Shown piece after piece: positions 18,526-27,168 of a stretch of DNA of 64,000 bases. The notes beneath the pieces were generated by a model that was given only the letters and a program-made list of their open reading frames with translations, had not been told where the DNA came from and made no database searches. The first letter of the stretch is position 1. Each line of letters starts with the position of its first letter. Location of the stretch: contig NZ_JAVFWN010000005.1 in the NCBI RefSeq assembly GCF_030929495.1, positions 124,001-188,000 on the forward strand. Direction: 5' to 3'. This DNA is from Nocardioides sp. LHD-245. GTDB taxonomy: Bacteria > Actinomycetota > Actinomycetes > Propionibacteriales > Nocardioidaceae. The position numbers were made by a program, and so were the translations under genes.

Positions 18526-20244
18526 TCATACCAAGTCCTCCTGGATGTGGACGATCCGGCTGCGGACCCACTCGCCGAGGCCCTTGGCCTGGGGGTCGAA
18601 CCGGGTGGACGCGGCGACGCCGTCGCCGAGCAGGCCATGGATCACGACATTGACCGCACCCAGGTTGGGGAGCACGTAGACGTCGACGTCGAGATCCTTC
18701 GCCTCAGGAACCAGCTCGCGGATCTTGCGGTCCTTGACGATCTTGGCGAGCCACTGCACACGGGCCTCGTAGCGCTCCGAGCCGTCGTTCTTGACCCACA
18801 GGCCGAGGTTGGCGTTGCCCCCCTTGTCGCCGGAGCGGGCGTGCACGAACGTGCCGAGCGGCATCCGGCGGGTGATCGTGTCGGCCGGCGCCGGGTACGG
18901 CGACGGGCGCGTGCCGAGCGCCGGGTCGAGCTCCGCGGGGTCGGCGAAGGTGGTCGGGTCGGCGATCACCTCGCGGGTCCCGTCGTGGTGGACGACGGTG
19001 TGCTCGACGGCGCCGCGGTCGACGTACTCGGGGCGGTAGATGCCGAACGGACTGGGCTTCTGGGGCGGCGTGGTCATCGTGAAGCCCGGGTAGCTGGCGA
19101 GCGCGAGCTCGACCGCCGGGCCGGTGAACGGCTTGCCGAGCGGGCCTGCCTCGGGGTCCTTGCCGATGCAGCGCAGGATGACCGAGGCACCCTCTTCGGT
19201 GTCCGCATCGCCCGTACGTGCGGGGGTCTGGGTCCAGGTGACGTCGGCCGCGGTGAGCTGCGGGTCGAGCTGGCTGCGCAGCCAGTCGGCCTTGGCGTCG
19301 ATGTCGAGACCGGTGAGCACGAACTCGACCTGGTTGCGGTAGCCGCCGAGGGTGTTGACCGCGACCTTGAGCTGCGCGGGCGGCGCGCTGCCGATGACGC
19401 CGCTGATCTCGACCCGGTCGGGACCCTGCTGGTGGAGCCGGATCGAGTCGAGGTGCGTGGTGACGTCGGGGTTGAGGTAGCGCGTCGTCTGGATCTCGTA
19501 GAGCAGCTGCGCGGTGACCGTGTCGACCGTGACCGCGCCACCGGTGCCGTCGTGCTTGGTGATCACGCTGCTGCCGTCGGCCGCGACCTCGGCGATCGGG
19601 AAGCCGAGCGGCGTCGTCATCGGCGCACCGGCGCGGAACAGGTCGGTGAAGCCCGAGAAGTTGCCGCCGGTGGCCTGCGTCCCGCACTCGATGACGTGGC
19701 CCGCGACGACCGCGCCGGCCAGGGCGTCGTAGTCGGTGGCGCTCCAGCCGTGGTGGGCGATCGCCGGGCCGACGACGACGCTCGCGTCGGTGACCCGGCC
19801 GGTGACGACGACGTCGGCGCCGTTGCTCAGCGCGGACGCGATGCCGAAGGCGCCCAGGTAGGCGTTGGCGGTGAGCGCGCCCTCGAACAGGTTCGCCGAG
19901 CGCAGGTCGTCGCCCTCGACGTACGCCACCTTGGCGCCGGTGCCGAGCGCCTGGATCTTGGCGGCGAGCGCGGCGGGGTTGAGCCCGCCCGCGTTGCTGA
20001 CGATCTTCACGCCCTGGTCGAGCGCGAGGCCGAGCGTGTCCTCGAGCTGCTTGAGGAAGGTACGGGCGTAGCCGAGGTCGGCGTCGCGCAGGGTGTCCAT
20101 GCCGAGGATCAGCATGGTCAGCTCGGCGAGGTAGTCGCCGGTGATGACGTCGACCTCTCCCCCTTCGAGCTGCTCGCGCAGGGCCGAGAGGCGGTCGCCG
20201 TAGAAGCCGCTGCAGTTGGCGACCTTGAGCGCGCCGGCGGTCAT
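18526..20244 (-). CDS. AtuA-type acyclic terpene utilisation protein (DUF1446)
   Basis: A 572-residue protein of the DUF1446/AtuA family. Visible features are the N-terminal VANCSGFYGDRLSAL, YLAELTMLILG, the KIVSNAGGLNP segment, VTGRVTDASVVVGPA, and a C-terminal part with LGTFVHARSGDKGGNANLGLWV that is shared by the family. In Pseudomonas, atuA belongs to the citronellol/geraniol operon and is needed for growth on acyclic terpenes; its biochemical role is not established. Some relatives have this as two genes; here both halves are fused. ATGA overlap with the upstream TIGR03084-type gene. It is the strongest hint to the operon's substrate class. Confidence 0.82.
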   Translation of the reverse strand: MTAGALKVANCSGFYGDRLSALREQLEGGEVDVITGDYLAELTMLILGMDTLRDADLGYARTFLKQLEDTLGLALDQGVKIVSNAGGLNPAALAAKIQALGTGAKVAYVEGDDLRSANLFEGALTANAYLGAFGIASALSNGADVVVTGRVTDASVVVGPAIAHHGWSATDYDALAGAVVAGHVIECGTQATGGNFSGFTDLFRAGAPMTTPLGFPIAEVAADGSSVITKHDGTGGAVTVDTVTAQLLYEIQTTRYLNPDVTTHLDSIRLHQQGPDRVEISGVIGSAPPAQLKVAVNTLGGYRNQVEFVLTGLDIDAKADWLRSQLDPQLTAADVTWTQTPARTGDADTEEGASVILRCIGKDPEAGPLGKPFTGPAVELALASYPGFTMTTPPQKPSPFGIYRPEYVDRGAVEHTVVHHDGTREVIADPTTFADPAELDPALGTRPSPYPAPADTITRRMPLGTFVHARSGDKGGNANLGLWVKNDGSERYEARVQWLAKIVKDRKIRELVPEAKDLDVDVYVLPNLGAVNVVIHGLLGDGVAASTRFDPQAKGLGEWVRSRIVHIQEDLV

Positions 20245-21059
20245 CGGGGATCCCTCCCGCCGCCGGCCGGACCGGCGAAGGCCTGGGCGATGGCCAGCCA
20301 CTTCTCGGCGTCGTCGCCGACAGCCTTCAGGTGGGTGTCGTCGCGGTGGATGCGCTGGGTGACGAGCTGGCAGAACTCGTAGGCCTCGCCGGTGACGCGC
20401 TGCTCGGCGTCCTCGGGACCCCAGGTCCACACCGCGCCGCTGGGCGCGGTGAGCTCGACCCGGAACTCCTCGGCGGGGGCATCGAGGCCGTTGTTGGCGT
20501 AGGCGAAGTCGCGGGTGCGGACGCCGATGTGGGCGACGTGCCTGATCCGGTCGGTCACCTCGGGCCTGGTGGTGATCGAGCCGGCCGAGATCAGCGCGTC
20601 GTAGACGTCGAGGGAGTGGGCCCAGGTCTCCATGAACCGCGCGGTCGCCATCGACGTCGGGGACATCGGCGGGCCGAACCAGGGGAGCTTCTGCCCGTCG
20701 GGGTGAGCGCGGAGCGCCGCGACGAGGGCCGGGCGGGCGGCGTCCCAGCGGGCGAGGAGCTCGTCGGGGGCGGCGGCGCCGATCCGCAGCGCCTCCTTGT
20801 CGACGAAGCCGGTCGGGTCCTCGATCGCGGTCAGGACGACGGCGTCCCAGGCCTGCTTGCCCGCGTCGCCGGCGAGCGCCCCGGCGGCCAGGACGGCGAC
20901 CTCGTCGGTCCAGAGCAGGTGGGCGATCGTCGTCGCGACGTCCCAGCCCTCGGCCGGCGTCGTCGTGCGCCAGCCGTCGGCGGCGAGGGCGGCGACCGTC
21001 GTACGGAGCTGGTCGCCCTCGGCGGCCAGGTCGGCGAGCACGTCGTCGAGGACGCTCAT
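20241..21059 (-). CDS. TIGR03084-type DinB/mycothiol-transferase-like protein
   Basis: A 272-residue protein of the DinB/YfiT four-helix superfamily. The N-terminal pattern LAAEGDQLRTTVAALAADGWRTTTPAEGWDVATTIAHLLWTDEV carries the histidine (AHLLW) typical of the first metal ligand, and a later WAHSLDVYDAL segment supplies a second. Actinobacterial members of this fold are mycothiol-dependent transferases or isomerases; the actual partner here is unknown. It is sandwiched between the TetR regulator and the AtuA-type gene with ATGA overlaps, so it is part of the same pathway. Confidence 0.78.
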   Translation of the reverse strand: MSVLDDVLADLAAEGDQLRTTVAALAADGWRTTTPAEGWDVATTIAHLLWTDEVAVLAAGALAGDAGKQAWDAVVLTAIEDPTGFVDKEALRIGAAAPDELLARWDAARPALVAALRAHPDGQKLPWFGPPMSPTSMATARFMETWAHSLDVYDALISAGSITTRPEVTDRIRHVAHIGVRTRDFAYANNGLDAPAEEFRVELTAPSGAVWTWGPEDAEQRVTGEAYEFCQLVTQRIHRDDTHLKAVGDDAEKWLAIAQAFAGPAGGGRDPR

Positions 21060-21682
21060 GCGGGGTCTCCTTGCGGGTTGCGGAGCGCGGCGTCGAGCGT
21101 GCGCGCCCACTCGGTGAGGATCCGGCGGCGACGTCGGGCGTCGTCGCCGATCGTGTTGGCGAGGCCGAGTCCACGCACCAGGTCGAGAGTGGCCTGCACC
21201 AGCTCGCGCGCGCCGGGCCGTGACTCGTCGATGCCGAGCAGCTCGACCGTGAGCCGGTGCGTCTCGCGACCGAGGTGCTGCTCCAGCGGCGCGACCGCCT
21301 GGTGCAGCGTGTCGTCGGTGCGCGCGGCGACCCAGAGCTCGAGGGCCGCGGTGAACACGTCGGAGGCGAAGTGGTCGCCCAGCATCTGCACGACCGCCTC
21401 GGTCCGCCCCTCGGCCCGGGGCAGCTTCGCCACCGCCGCCTCGAGGTCGGAGCCGCGGATCGCGGTGAGGTGCGCGACCGCCGCGACGACGAGGTCGTTC
21501 TTGGTCGGGAAGTGGTGCAGCTGCGCGCCCCGGCTCACGCCCGCGCGCTCGGAGACCAGCGTGGTCGTCGTGCCCCCGAAGCCCTTCTCGACCAGCAGCT
21601 CGACGGTCGCGGCCATCAGCCGCTGCCGCATCGCCCGGGTGCGCTCCTCCTGGGGGACGCGCGTGGCGGCCGGCGAGCTCAT
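21056..21682 (-). CDS. TetR-family regulator of the AtuA/acyl-CoA operon
   Basis: A 208-residue TetR protein with the N-terminal helix-turn-helix (TTTTLVSERAGVSRGAQLHHFPTKNDLV, about residues 37-65) and a helical ligand-binding domain. It is the first gene of the eight-gene operon and probably represses it, with a CoA thioester or free acid as inducer. A short inverted repeat and a promoter lie immediately upstream (21704-21727). Confidence 0.85.
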   Translation of the reverse strand: MSSPAATRVPQEERTRAMRQRLMAATVELLVEKGFGGTTTTLVSERAGVSRGAQLHHFPTKNDLVVAAVAHLTAIRGSDLEAAVAKLPRAEGRTEAVVQMLGDHFASDVFTAALELWVAARTDDTLHQAVAPLEQHLGRETHRLTVELLGIDESRPGARELVQATLDLVRGLGLANTIGDDARRRRRILTEWARTLDAALRNPQGDPA

Positions 21683-21695
21683 GGCGCCAGCATGC

Positions 21696-21727
21696 CGTCG
21701 GACAAACAAACAGTCAAGCCTGACTTT
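21696..21727 (-). promoter_or_regulatory. Promoter and inverted repeat ahead of the TetR/AtuA operon
   Basis: On the minus strand a TTGACT (-35-like) at 21718-21713 is followed after 17 bp by CATGCT (-10-like), and the start codon lies at 21682. The -35 overlaps a small inverted repeat AGTCA-AGCC-TGACT (21712-21725), which could be the TetR operator. Local AT-richness (ACAAACAAACAG) contrasts with the surrounding GC-rich DNA. The assignment is by eye. Confidence 0.45.
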
Positions 21728-21774
21728 AAGTGTCCCCGGGCGGTCGTTCCCGGCCCCGCCGTACGATCGGGACC

Positions 21775-22077
21775 GTGGACGGCGAGCAGGACCAGCGCAC
21801 CGCACGGGTCTCCGTGCTGGTGGCCGGCCTCGCCGCGGCGCTGGTCGCGGCGCTGACCTCGTCGCTGATCGCGCTCAGCGCCGATGCCCCGCTCGCGACC
21901 GCGGTCGCGATGCTCGCGGTGGCCGCGGCGGGCCTGGTCCGCACCGCCGCCGGCGGGGTGCTGGTGCTGCGGCCCGCGGCCTGGCCTGGTGCCCGGCAGC
22001 CGGTGCCGACGCTGGCGGCCCGGGTGGCCGACCCGGTCCGGCACCCGGTGCGACCCCGCGCTCCTGGACGGGCCTGA
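21775..22077 (+). CDS. Small two-helix membrane protein ahead of YidC-like insertase
   Basis: A 100-residue protein starting at GTG 21775, with two hydrophobic segments (about residues 12-35 and 40-62) and an arginine- and proline-rich tail. It resembles the small actinobacterial proteins (possibly DUF6412) that precede YidC-like genes in Nocardioides. It is 53 bp from the insertase gene on the same strand, suggesting co-expression. An earlier in-frame GTG at 21730 would add non-conserved basic residues and is less likely. Function unknown. Confidence 0.65.
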   Translation: MDGEQDQRTARVSVLVAGLAAALVAALTSSLIALSADAPLATAVAMLAVAAAGLVRTAAGGVLVLRPAAWPGARQPVPTLAARVADPVRHPVRPRAPGRA

Positions 22078-22130
22078 CGCGCGCCGACGCGCGCCATGGC
22101 CCCGTTCCCCTTCCCTCCAGGAGCTCTCGC

Positions 22131-22943
22131 ATGTCCCTGCTCGACCCGTTGTCCCATGCCCTTGCGACCGTCGTCGCGGGAGCCCACACCCTCGTCACCG
22201 CCCTGGGCGCCGACCCGGACGGCGGCGGCACCTGGCTGCTGAGCATCGCCGGCGTGGTCGTCATCGTCCGCCTCGCCCTGCTGCCGCTGGTCGTCCGTGG
22301 CGTCCGCCAGGCCCACGCCGGCGCCCGCGCCCGGCCGCACCTCAAACGCCTGTCCGAGAAGTACGCCGACCGCCGCGATCCCGAGAGCATGCGGGCCTTC
22401 CTCGAGGAGCGGCGGCGACTCGGCGCCGAGCACGGCGTCTCCCGGCTCGGCTGCCTGCCGACGCTGGCGCAGATCCCGGTCTGGATGGCGCTCTACCACC
22501 TGCTGCGCCAGGTCACCGCCGGGACGGCGGTGGGCGCCCTGACGCCCACGCTGGTCGCGTCGTTCGGGGCGGCCACCATCGCCGGCGTCCCCCTCGCGGC
22601 GCACGGGTACGTCGGCGGCGGAGCCACCCATCTCGCCGTGGTCGCCGGACTGGCCGGCACCGCGGCGGTGGTCGGCTTCGTCACCCAGCGCTACCTGGTG
22701 GCGCCGACCACCGTCACCGCGGACCTGCCGGACGCGATGGTCAGCGCCCAGCAGCTCGCGCCGCTGCTGTCCGCGGGCGCGATGCTCGTCGCCGGCAGCG
22801 CCGTCCCGGTCGCGCTGCTCGCCTACTGGGTCTGCAGCTCGCTGTGGACCTGTGGACAGGCCGCGGTGATCCACCGGTGGTTCCCGACGCCGGGCTCGCC
22901 CGCGGCGGCCCGGGCCGCGGCCCGCGGAGCCGTCGGGGGCTAG
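22131..22943 (+). CDS. YidC/Oxa1-like membrane protein insertase (accessory copy)
   Basis: A 270-residue member of the YidC/Oxa1/Alb3 family. It has the N-terminal transmembrane helix with the groove arginine (R47 in VVVIVRLALLPLV), a charged cytoplasmic hairpin (RARPHLKRLSEKYADRRDPESMRAFLEERR), and three further hydrophobic segments including PTLAQIPVWMALYHLLRQ. It is shorter than the housekeeping YidC of actinobacteria and lacks the ribosome-binding tail, and it is not next to rpmH-rnpA, so it is likely a second, specialised copy. Shine-Dalgarno AGGAG at 22119-22123. Client proteins are unknown. Confidence 0.82.
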   Translation: MSLLDPLSHALATVVAGAHTLVTALGADPDGGGTWLLSIAGVVVIVRLALLPLVVRGVRQAHAGARARPHLKRLSEKYADRRDPESMRAFLEERRRLGAEHGVSRLGCLPTLAQIPVWMALYHLLRQVTAGTAVGALTPTLVASFGAATIAGVPLAAHGYVGGGATHLAVVAGLAGTAAVVGFVTQRYLVAPTTVTADLPDAMVSAQQLAPLLSAGAMLVAGSAVPVALLAYWVCSSLWTCGQAAVIHRWFPTPGSPAAARAAARGAVGG

Positions 22944-22952
22944 GCCGTCGCC

Positions 22953-25574
22953 CTAGTCGATCCGCGCCACCAGCGGCAGCCGGCCCCGCGCGCACAGCCC
23001 GACCGCGGCGGCGGTAAGCAGCGGCAGCCCGACCACCACGACCGCGAGCAGCGGCCACGGTACGGCGAGCAGGGTCGCGCCGTCGTCGTCGCGGGAGAGC
23101 GGCCGGCTCACGGCGACGCCCGGGACGAAGCCGATCGGGGCGCCCAGCAGGGCACCGACCAGTCCCACGACGAGGGCGTAGGCCGCCGCGACCCGGCGGC
23201 GGGTCCGCGGCCGGGCGCCGACCGCGGCCATCGTGGCGAGGTCGGGGCGGGCGTCGGACAGCGCGAGGAAGGTGGCGGTCAGGGTGCCGCCGAGCATCAT
23301 CACGCCACCGAGGACGGCGAGCACCCACTGCAGGATCCGCACCGCGGGGTCGGGCTCGAAGCCGCGCTCCACGTAGAGCTCGCCCGTGCCGGCCACGGTC
23401 GCGAGTGCCTCGGAGAGGTCCTCCCGGGCGGCCTCGCTGATGGTCGGCGCGACCACCAGTGCGGTCGTGGCGGTCGTCAGGCCCAGCTCGTCGGCGAGCG
23501 CCGGGGGCAGGATGCCGGCCGCGGCCGGGAGCGCGGCGGGCGAGTGCACCAGCGTGACGTCCACGTCGCGGGACCGCTCGTCGACGACCTCCTCCGTGAC
23601 GTCCTCGGTCACCCGGACGACGGCGCGCAGCCGGTCGGGGGATGCCTCGGACCGGCCCAGCACGACGAGGCGGCCCGCGGCGAGCGCCTCCTCGGCCGCC
23701 GTCCGCTCGGCCGGCGCGAGGCCGACGGCCGCCGGCACGGTGGTGCCGACGAGGAACGAGGAGCCGAGGCTGCCGAAGGTCGGCAGCACGAACGGCTCGC
23801 CGTCCAGGTCGAGCGACAGGTCCGTCCAGGTCCCCTCCCCGGCGAGGCGGACTCCGGCGATCTCGGCGATCTCGGCGCCCGGGAGCCGCTGGGCGAGCAC
23901 CCCACGGACGGTCGCGGGATCGGCATCGCCGACGATCGGCAGGGCGGCGTACCCGTGGGCGAGCTGTGGGTCGTAGTCCCGCTCGTCGGCCGCCTGCTGG
24001 CTGCTGAGGGCGACGCCGAGGGCGATCACCCCGGCGACGGTCGCACCGACGGCGGCCACGGCGGGGACGGTCCGGGTGCGGTGCCGGGCCGCGTCGCGGG
24101 CGGCGAAGCGCAGGGCCAGCGGGAACCGGCGAGCGACCCGGCCCACGGCGGCCACGGCGGTCGCGACGAGCAGGATCATGCCGACGACGGACAGCAGGGC
24201 GGACGCGCCGACCAGCGCCGGCGATGCACCGCTCGCCCGGGAGCCGACCAGGCCCGCGAGCACGCCCACGGCGATGAGGACGAGCCCCAGCACCGGCGAG
24301 CGCCGGGACGCCCGGCCCTCCCCGCGCCGGCCGGCGAGCACGGCGACGACGTCGTTGCGGGAGGCGGAGTACGCCGGGACCACGGCGGCGAGCACGGCCG
24401 CGGCGAGGCCGAAGGCGGCGACCGCGAGCAGCAACGGCCACGGCACCTCGAACGGCCCGAACCAGGTGCCCTGGAAGCGCTGGGCCACCGGGACCAGCAA
24501 CGCCCCCGCCCCGACGCCGAGCACGGCACCGAGAGCGCCGCCCAGCAGGCCCACCACGACGCCCGAGGCGAGCACGGTACGCCGGGCCTGGGCCGGTGTG
24601 CCGCCGGCGGCCGCGACGAGGGCCAGGGTGCGGGCCTGGGCCCGCGCCCGGACGGCGAAAGCCGGGCCGGCGAGCAGCACCACCTCGAGCAGCACCATGG
24701 TCGCGACCAGCACCAGCGCGGTCAGCGCGGTCTCGTCGGCCGGCTCGTCGCTCACCACCTCCGGTGGCAGTGCCGTGGCGGGCGGCGGGTCGGAGAGCAC
24801 CTCCCGGGAGGCCGCGAGGAGGCCGACGGCGTTGAGCGCGCGGACGTCGTCCCAGCTCACCGGGGCGCCGCCGACCAGCCACTGCGGCGGGGCGTCGGGC
24901 ATGCCGATCGCACCCGGGAGCACCGCCGCGACGGCGTCGTCGCGGGTCGTGGCGCTCTCGACGATCCCCACGATCCGCAGCTCCGTGCGGGTCTCGCCGT
25001 CGGCGCTGCGACGCAGCGCGGTGAGGGTCTCGCCGAGTCCGGGGCCGCGGCGGACCAGGGCGGGGTTGACGACGACCTCGCCGGTGGTGCGCGGCAGTCG
25101 GCCGTCCTCGAGCCGGAACAGGCCACGGGCCAGGGGATCGGCGAGGTCGGTCTGGGTGACGACGACGTCGCCGACGCCGCGGTCGGTGGCGTAGGAGAGG
25201 TACTCCCGGTCGATCGGGAGGAGCGGCCGGTCGGCGCCCAGCACCTGCTGGACCTCCGCGGCGGTCGAGACGTGCTCCTCCTCGCCGACCCAGGAGGTGG
25301 TGCCGTCGGGGTCGAACGACTGCAGCACCTCGGTCGTGCCGCTGCCGTAGACCAGCGCGGCCGCCGTACCCATCCGGCGCTCGACACCCTCGGCGCCGGA
25401 GACGTTCGCGGTCCGCCACACGACCGCGGCCGCGGCGACGGCCAGCACGGGCAGGCAGACCAGGACCAGCATCAGGGCGGTCTGCGCGCGGCGGCGCAGC
25501 GCCTCGCGGCGGGCCAGACGCAGCGCGATCCGCCAGCCGGCGAGGCGCACACCGCTGCGGGTGGGACCGCTCAT
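22953..25574 (-). CDS. ABC transporter permease with two FtsX-type domains
   Basis: An 873-residue permease. One transmembrane helix near residues 30-50 is followed by a large extracytoplasmic region, three helices (the first FtsX core, around residues 270-400), a central single helix, a second extracytoplasmic region and a final three-helix FtsX core ending near the C-terminus. This MacB/LolC-like duplicated arrangement is typical of exporters of peptides or lipids and of drug-sensing systems. ATGA overlap with the ATPase gene upstream in the operon. Controlled by the PadR protein at the operon head. Confidence 0.87.
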   Translation of the reverse strand: MSGPTRSGVRLAGWRIALRLARREALRRRAQTALMLVLVCLPVLAVAAAAVVWRTANVSGAEGVERRMGTAAALVYGSGTTEVLQSFDPDGTTSWVGEEEHVSTAAEVQQVLGADRPLLPIDREYLSYATDRGVGDVVVTQTDLADPLARGLFRLEDGRLPRTTGEVVVNPALVRRGPGLGETLTALRRSADGETRTELRIVGIVESATTRDDAVAAVLPGAIGMPDAPPQWLVGGAPVSWDDVRALNAVGLLAASREVLSDPPPATALPPEVVSDEPADETALTALVLVATMVLLEVVLLAGPAFAVRARAQARTLALVAAAGGTPAQARRTVLASGVVVGLLGGALGAVLGVGAGALLVPVAQRFQGTWFGPFEVPWPLLLAVAAFGLAAAVLAAVVPAYSASRNDVVAVLAGRRGEGRASRRSPVLGLVLIAVGVLAGLVGSRASGASPALVGASALLSVVGMILLVATAVAAVGRVARRFPLALRFAARDAARHRTRTVPAVAAVGATVAGVIALGVALSSQQAADERDYDPQLAHGYAALPIVGDADPATVRGVLAQRLPGAEIAEIAGVRLAGEGTWTDLSLDLDGEPFVLPTFGSLGSSFLVGTTVPAAVGLAPAERTAAEEALAAGRLVVLGRSEASPDRLRAVVRVTEDVTEEVVDERSRDVDVTLVHSPAALPAAAGILPPALADELGLTTATTALVVAPTISEAAREDLSEALATVAGTGELYVERGFEPDPAVRILQWVLAVLGGVMMLGGTLTATFLALSDARPDLATMAAVGARPRTRRRVAAAYALVVGLVGALLGAPIGFVPGVAVSRPLSRDDDGATLLAVPWPLLAVVVVGLPLLTAAAVGLCARGRLPLVARID

Positions 25575-26290
25575 GCGTCGGCCCGCTCGGTCAGGACCTC
25601 GACCCGGTCGGTGCCGGTCTCGTCGACCACGACCCCGTCGCGGAGGAAGACGACCCGGTCCGCCCACGCCGCGTGCCGCGCCTCGTGGGTGACCAGCACC
25701 CCGGCGGCACCCGCGTCGCACCGGGCGCGCAGCAGCCCGAGGATCCCCTCACCGGTCTCGGTGTCGAGGGCACCGGTCGGCTCGTCGGCCAGGATCAGCC
25801 GCCGCTCGCCGACGACCGCGCGGGCGATCGCCACGCGCTGCTGCTGGCCGCCCGACATGTCGTCGGGGAAGCGCTCGGCCAGATCGGCGATGCCGACCTC
25901 CTCCAGCGCCTGCAGCGCCTCCTCACGGGCGGTCCGGACCGACATCCCGTCGAGCTCACGCGGCAGGGCGACGTTCTCGGCCGCGGTGAGCGCCGGGATC
26001 AGGTTGAGGCCCTGGAAGACGTAGCCGATCGACGTACGCCGCATCCGGGCGCGCTCCTGCTGGCCGAGGCCCACCAGGTCGGTGCCCTCCACCCGGACCG
26101 CACCGGAGGTCGGCTGGTCGAGACCGCCCGCGATGGTCAGCAGCGTGGACTTGCCGGACCCGGAGGGGCCCATCACCGCGACCAGTTCGCCCGCGTGGGC
26201 GGCGAAGGAGATCCCGCGCAGCGCGTGGACCTCCCCCGCTCCGGTCCCGTGGACCCGGGTGACGTCGGTGAGCTGCAGGACGGCGTTCAT
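25571..26290 (-). CDS. ABC transporter ATP-binding protein (MacB/LolD type)
   Basis: A 239-residue ATPase with Walker A GPSGSGKS (41-48), Q-loop [24 protein letters not shown] signature [14 protein letters not shown], Walker [14 protein letters not shown] and the H-loop histidine in [10 protein letters not shown]. It drives the two-domain permease encoded downstream. Its ATG overlaps the stop of a 41-codon gene (ATGA), and its own stop overlaps the permease ATG. Likely role: export or signalling across the membrane; substrate unknown. Confidence 0.9.
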   Translation of the reverse strand: MNAVLQLTDVTRVHGTGAGEVHALRGISFAAHAGELVAVMGPSGSGKSTLLTIAGGLDQPTSGAVRVEGTDLVGLGQQERARMRRTSIGYVFQGLNLIPALTAAENVALPRELDGMSVRTAREEALQALEEVGIADLAERFPDDMSGGQQQRVAIARAVVGERRLILADEPTGALDTETGEGILGLLRARCDAGAAGVLVTHEARHAAWADRVVFLRDGVVVDETGTDRVEVLTERADA

Positions 26291-26412
26291 CGGTGTTCCT
26301 TCACAGAGAGTCGGTCGTCGCGGATGCGCTCCAGGCGGGCCCGCGCATCGGCGAGCCAGCGCCGCTCGGCGCGGTCGAGCCGGCGAACCTGGTCCTCGTC
26401 GCGGGCGTTCAT
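26287..26412 (-). CDS. 41-residue charged microprotein in the PadR-ABC operon
   Basis: A tiny gene with ATGA overlaps at both ends: its ATG (26412-26410) overlaps the PadR stop and its stop overlaps the ABC ATPase ATG. Such double overlap strongly suggests real translation. The product is highly charged (rich in Arg, Asp, Glu), predicted as one long helix: MNARDEDQVRRLDRAERR at the start, then WLADARARLERIRDDRL. No membrane segment. It repeats the RLDRAERRWL-like pattern seen in the C-terminus of the PadR protein (IRWLDHCEARLRRAA), hinting at origin from, or interaction with, the PadR C-terminal helix. Function unknown. Confidence 0.7.
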   Translation of the reverse strand: MNARDEDQVRRLDRAERRWLADARARLERIRDDRLSVKEHR

Positions 26413-27023
26413 CGGGCACCTCGCGCGGGCGCCTCGCCGACCGGCCGGGGCGCGGCGGCGGGCGGGCGGGCGGCGGCGCGGCCCTGCTCGACCGCGGCTC
26501 GCCGCAGTCGGGCCTCGCAGTGGTCGAGCCAGCGGATCTCGGCCTCGGCACCGAACACCAGCGAGTCGAGGACCAGGCTCCACGCGAGGTCCGCCCGCTC
26601 GGCACCGTCGGCCGCCTCGGCCGCCCGGCGCTTGAGCCGGGTGTAGTCCTGGAGCGCGGCCATGGTGGCGCTGCGCTGCTGCTGGATGACGGTGTCGACG
26701 TCGACGCCGGGGACGGTGACCGCGAGCGCGAGCTTGATGGCGAGCTCGTCGCGCGGCGGCTGGGTGCGGGCGACCGGCGTGGTGAACCAGCTCGCGACCT
26801 CCGCCCGGCCGTCGTCGGTGATCCGGTAGACCAGGTGGCCCTCACCGTCCTCGCCGCCGGCGACGGCGAGTCCGTCGCGCTCCAGCCGGGTCAGGGTCGT
26901 GTAGACCTGCCCGACGTTGAGCGGCCAGGCGGTGCCGGTGCGCCGCTCGAACTCGGCGCGCAGCTGGTAGCCGTACATCGGCTCCTGCTCGAGCAGCGCG
27001 AGCAGCGCGTGCTTCACGGACAT
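26409..27023 (-). CDS. PadR-family transcriptional repressor of the ABC exporter
   Basis: A 204-residue regulator with the PadR winged helix-turn-helix at residues 1-85 (LLALLEQEPMYGYQLRAEFE, then VGQVYTTLTRLERDGLA) and a helical C-terminal dimerisation domain (Vir-type). First gene of the operon; the Shine-Dalgarno AAGGAG lies just upstream of the ATG. Two ATACCnGGTAT palindromes around the promoter form its likely operator, so it should repress itself and the exporter until a ligand, probably the export substrate, binds. The last 25 residues are alanine- and arginine-rich and probably disordered. Confidence 0.88.
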   Translation of the reverse strand: MSVKHALLALLEQEPMYGYQLRAEFERRTGTAWPLNVGQVYTTLTRLERDGLAVAGGEDGEGHLVYRITDDGRAEVASWFTTPVARTQPPRDELAIKLALAVTVPGVDVDTVIQQQRSATMAALQDYTRLKRRAAEAADGAERADLAWSLVLDSLVFGAEAEIRWLDHCEARLRRAAVEQGRAAARPPAAAPRPVGEAPARGAR

Positions 27024-27044
27024 GAGGGCTCCTTGGGTGGGTAC

Positions 27045-27077
27045 ATACCGGGTATAGGAAGTATATACCCGGTATAT
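27045..27077 (-). promoter_or_regulatory. PadR double operator and promoter
   Basis: Two palindromes share the core ATACCnGGTAT: ATACCGGGTAT at 27045-27055 and ATATACCCGGTATAT at 27063-27077, centred 20 bp apart (27050 and 27070), i.e. two helical turns, so two dimers could bind the same face. On the minus strand a TATACT -10-like box lies between them. The arrangement is what is known for PadR and LmrR-type repressors. Confidence 0.75.
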
Positions 27078-27168
27078 GGTGAGCCGACGAACCGCGGCGC
27101 CACCACTCGTTTGCCCCGACCGCCGCAGGGGTAGCGGGCAGGGGATGCCGGCCTCCGGAAGGAACCCC

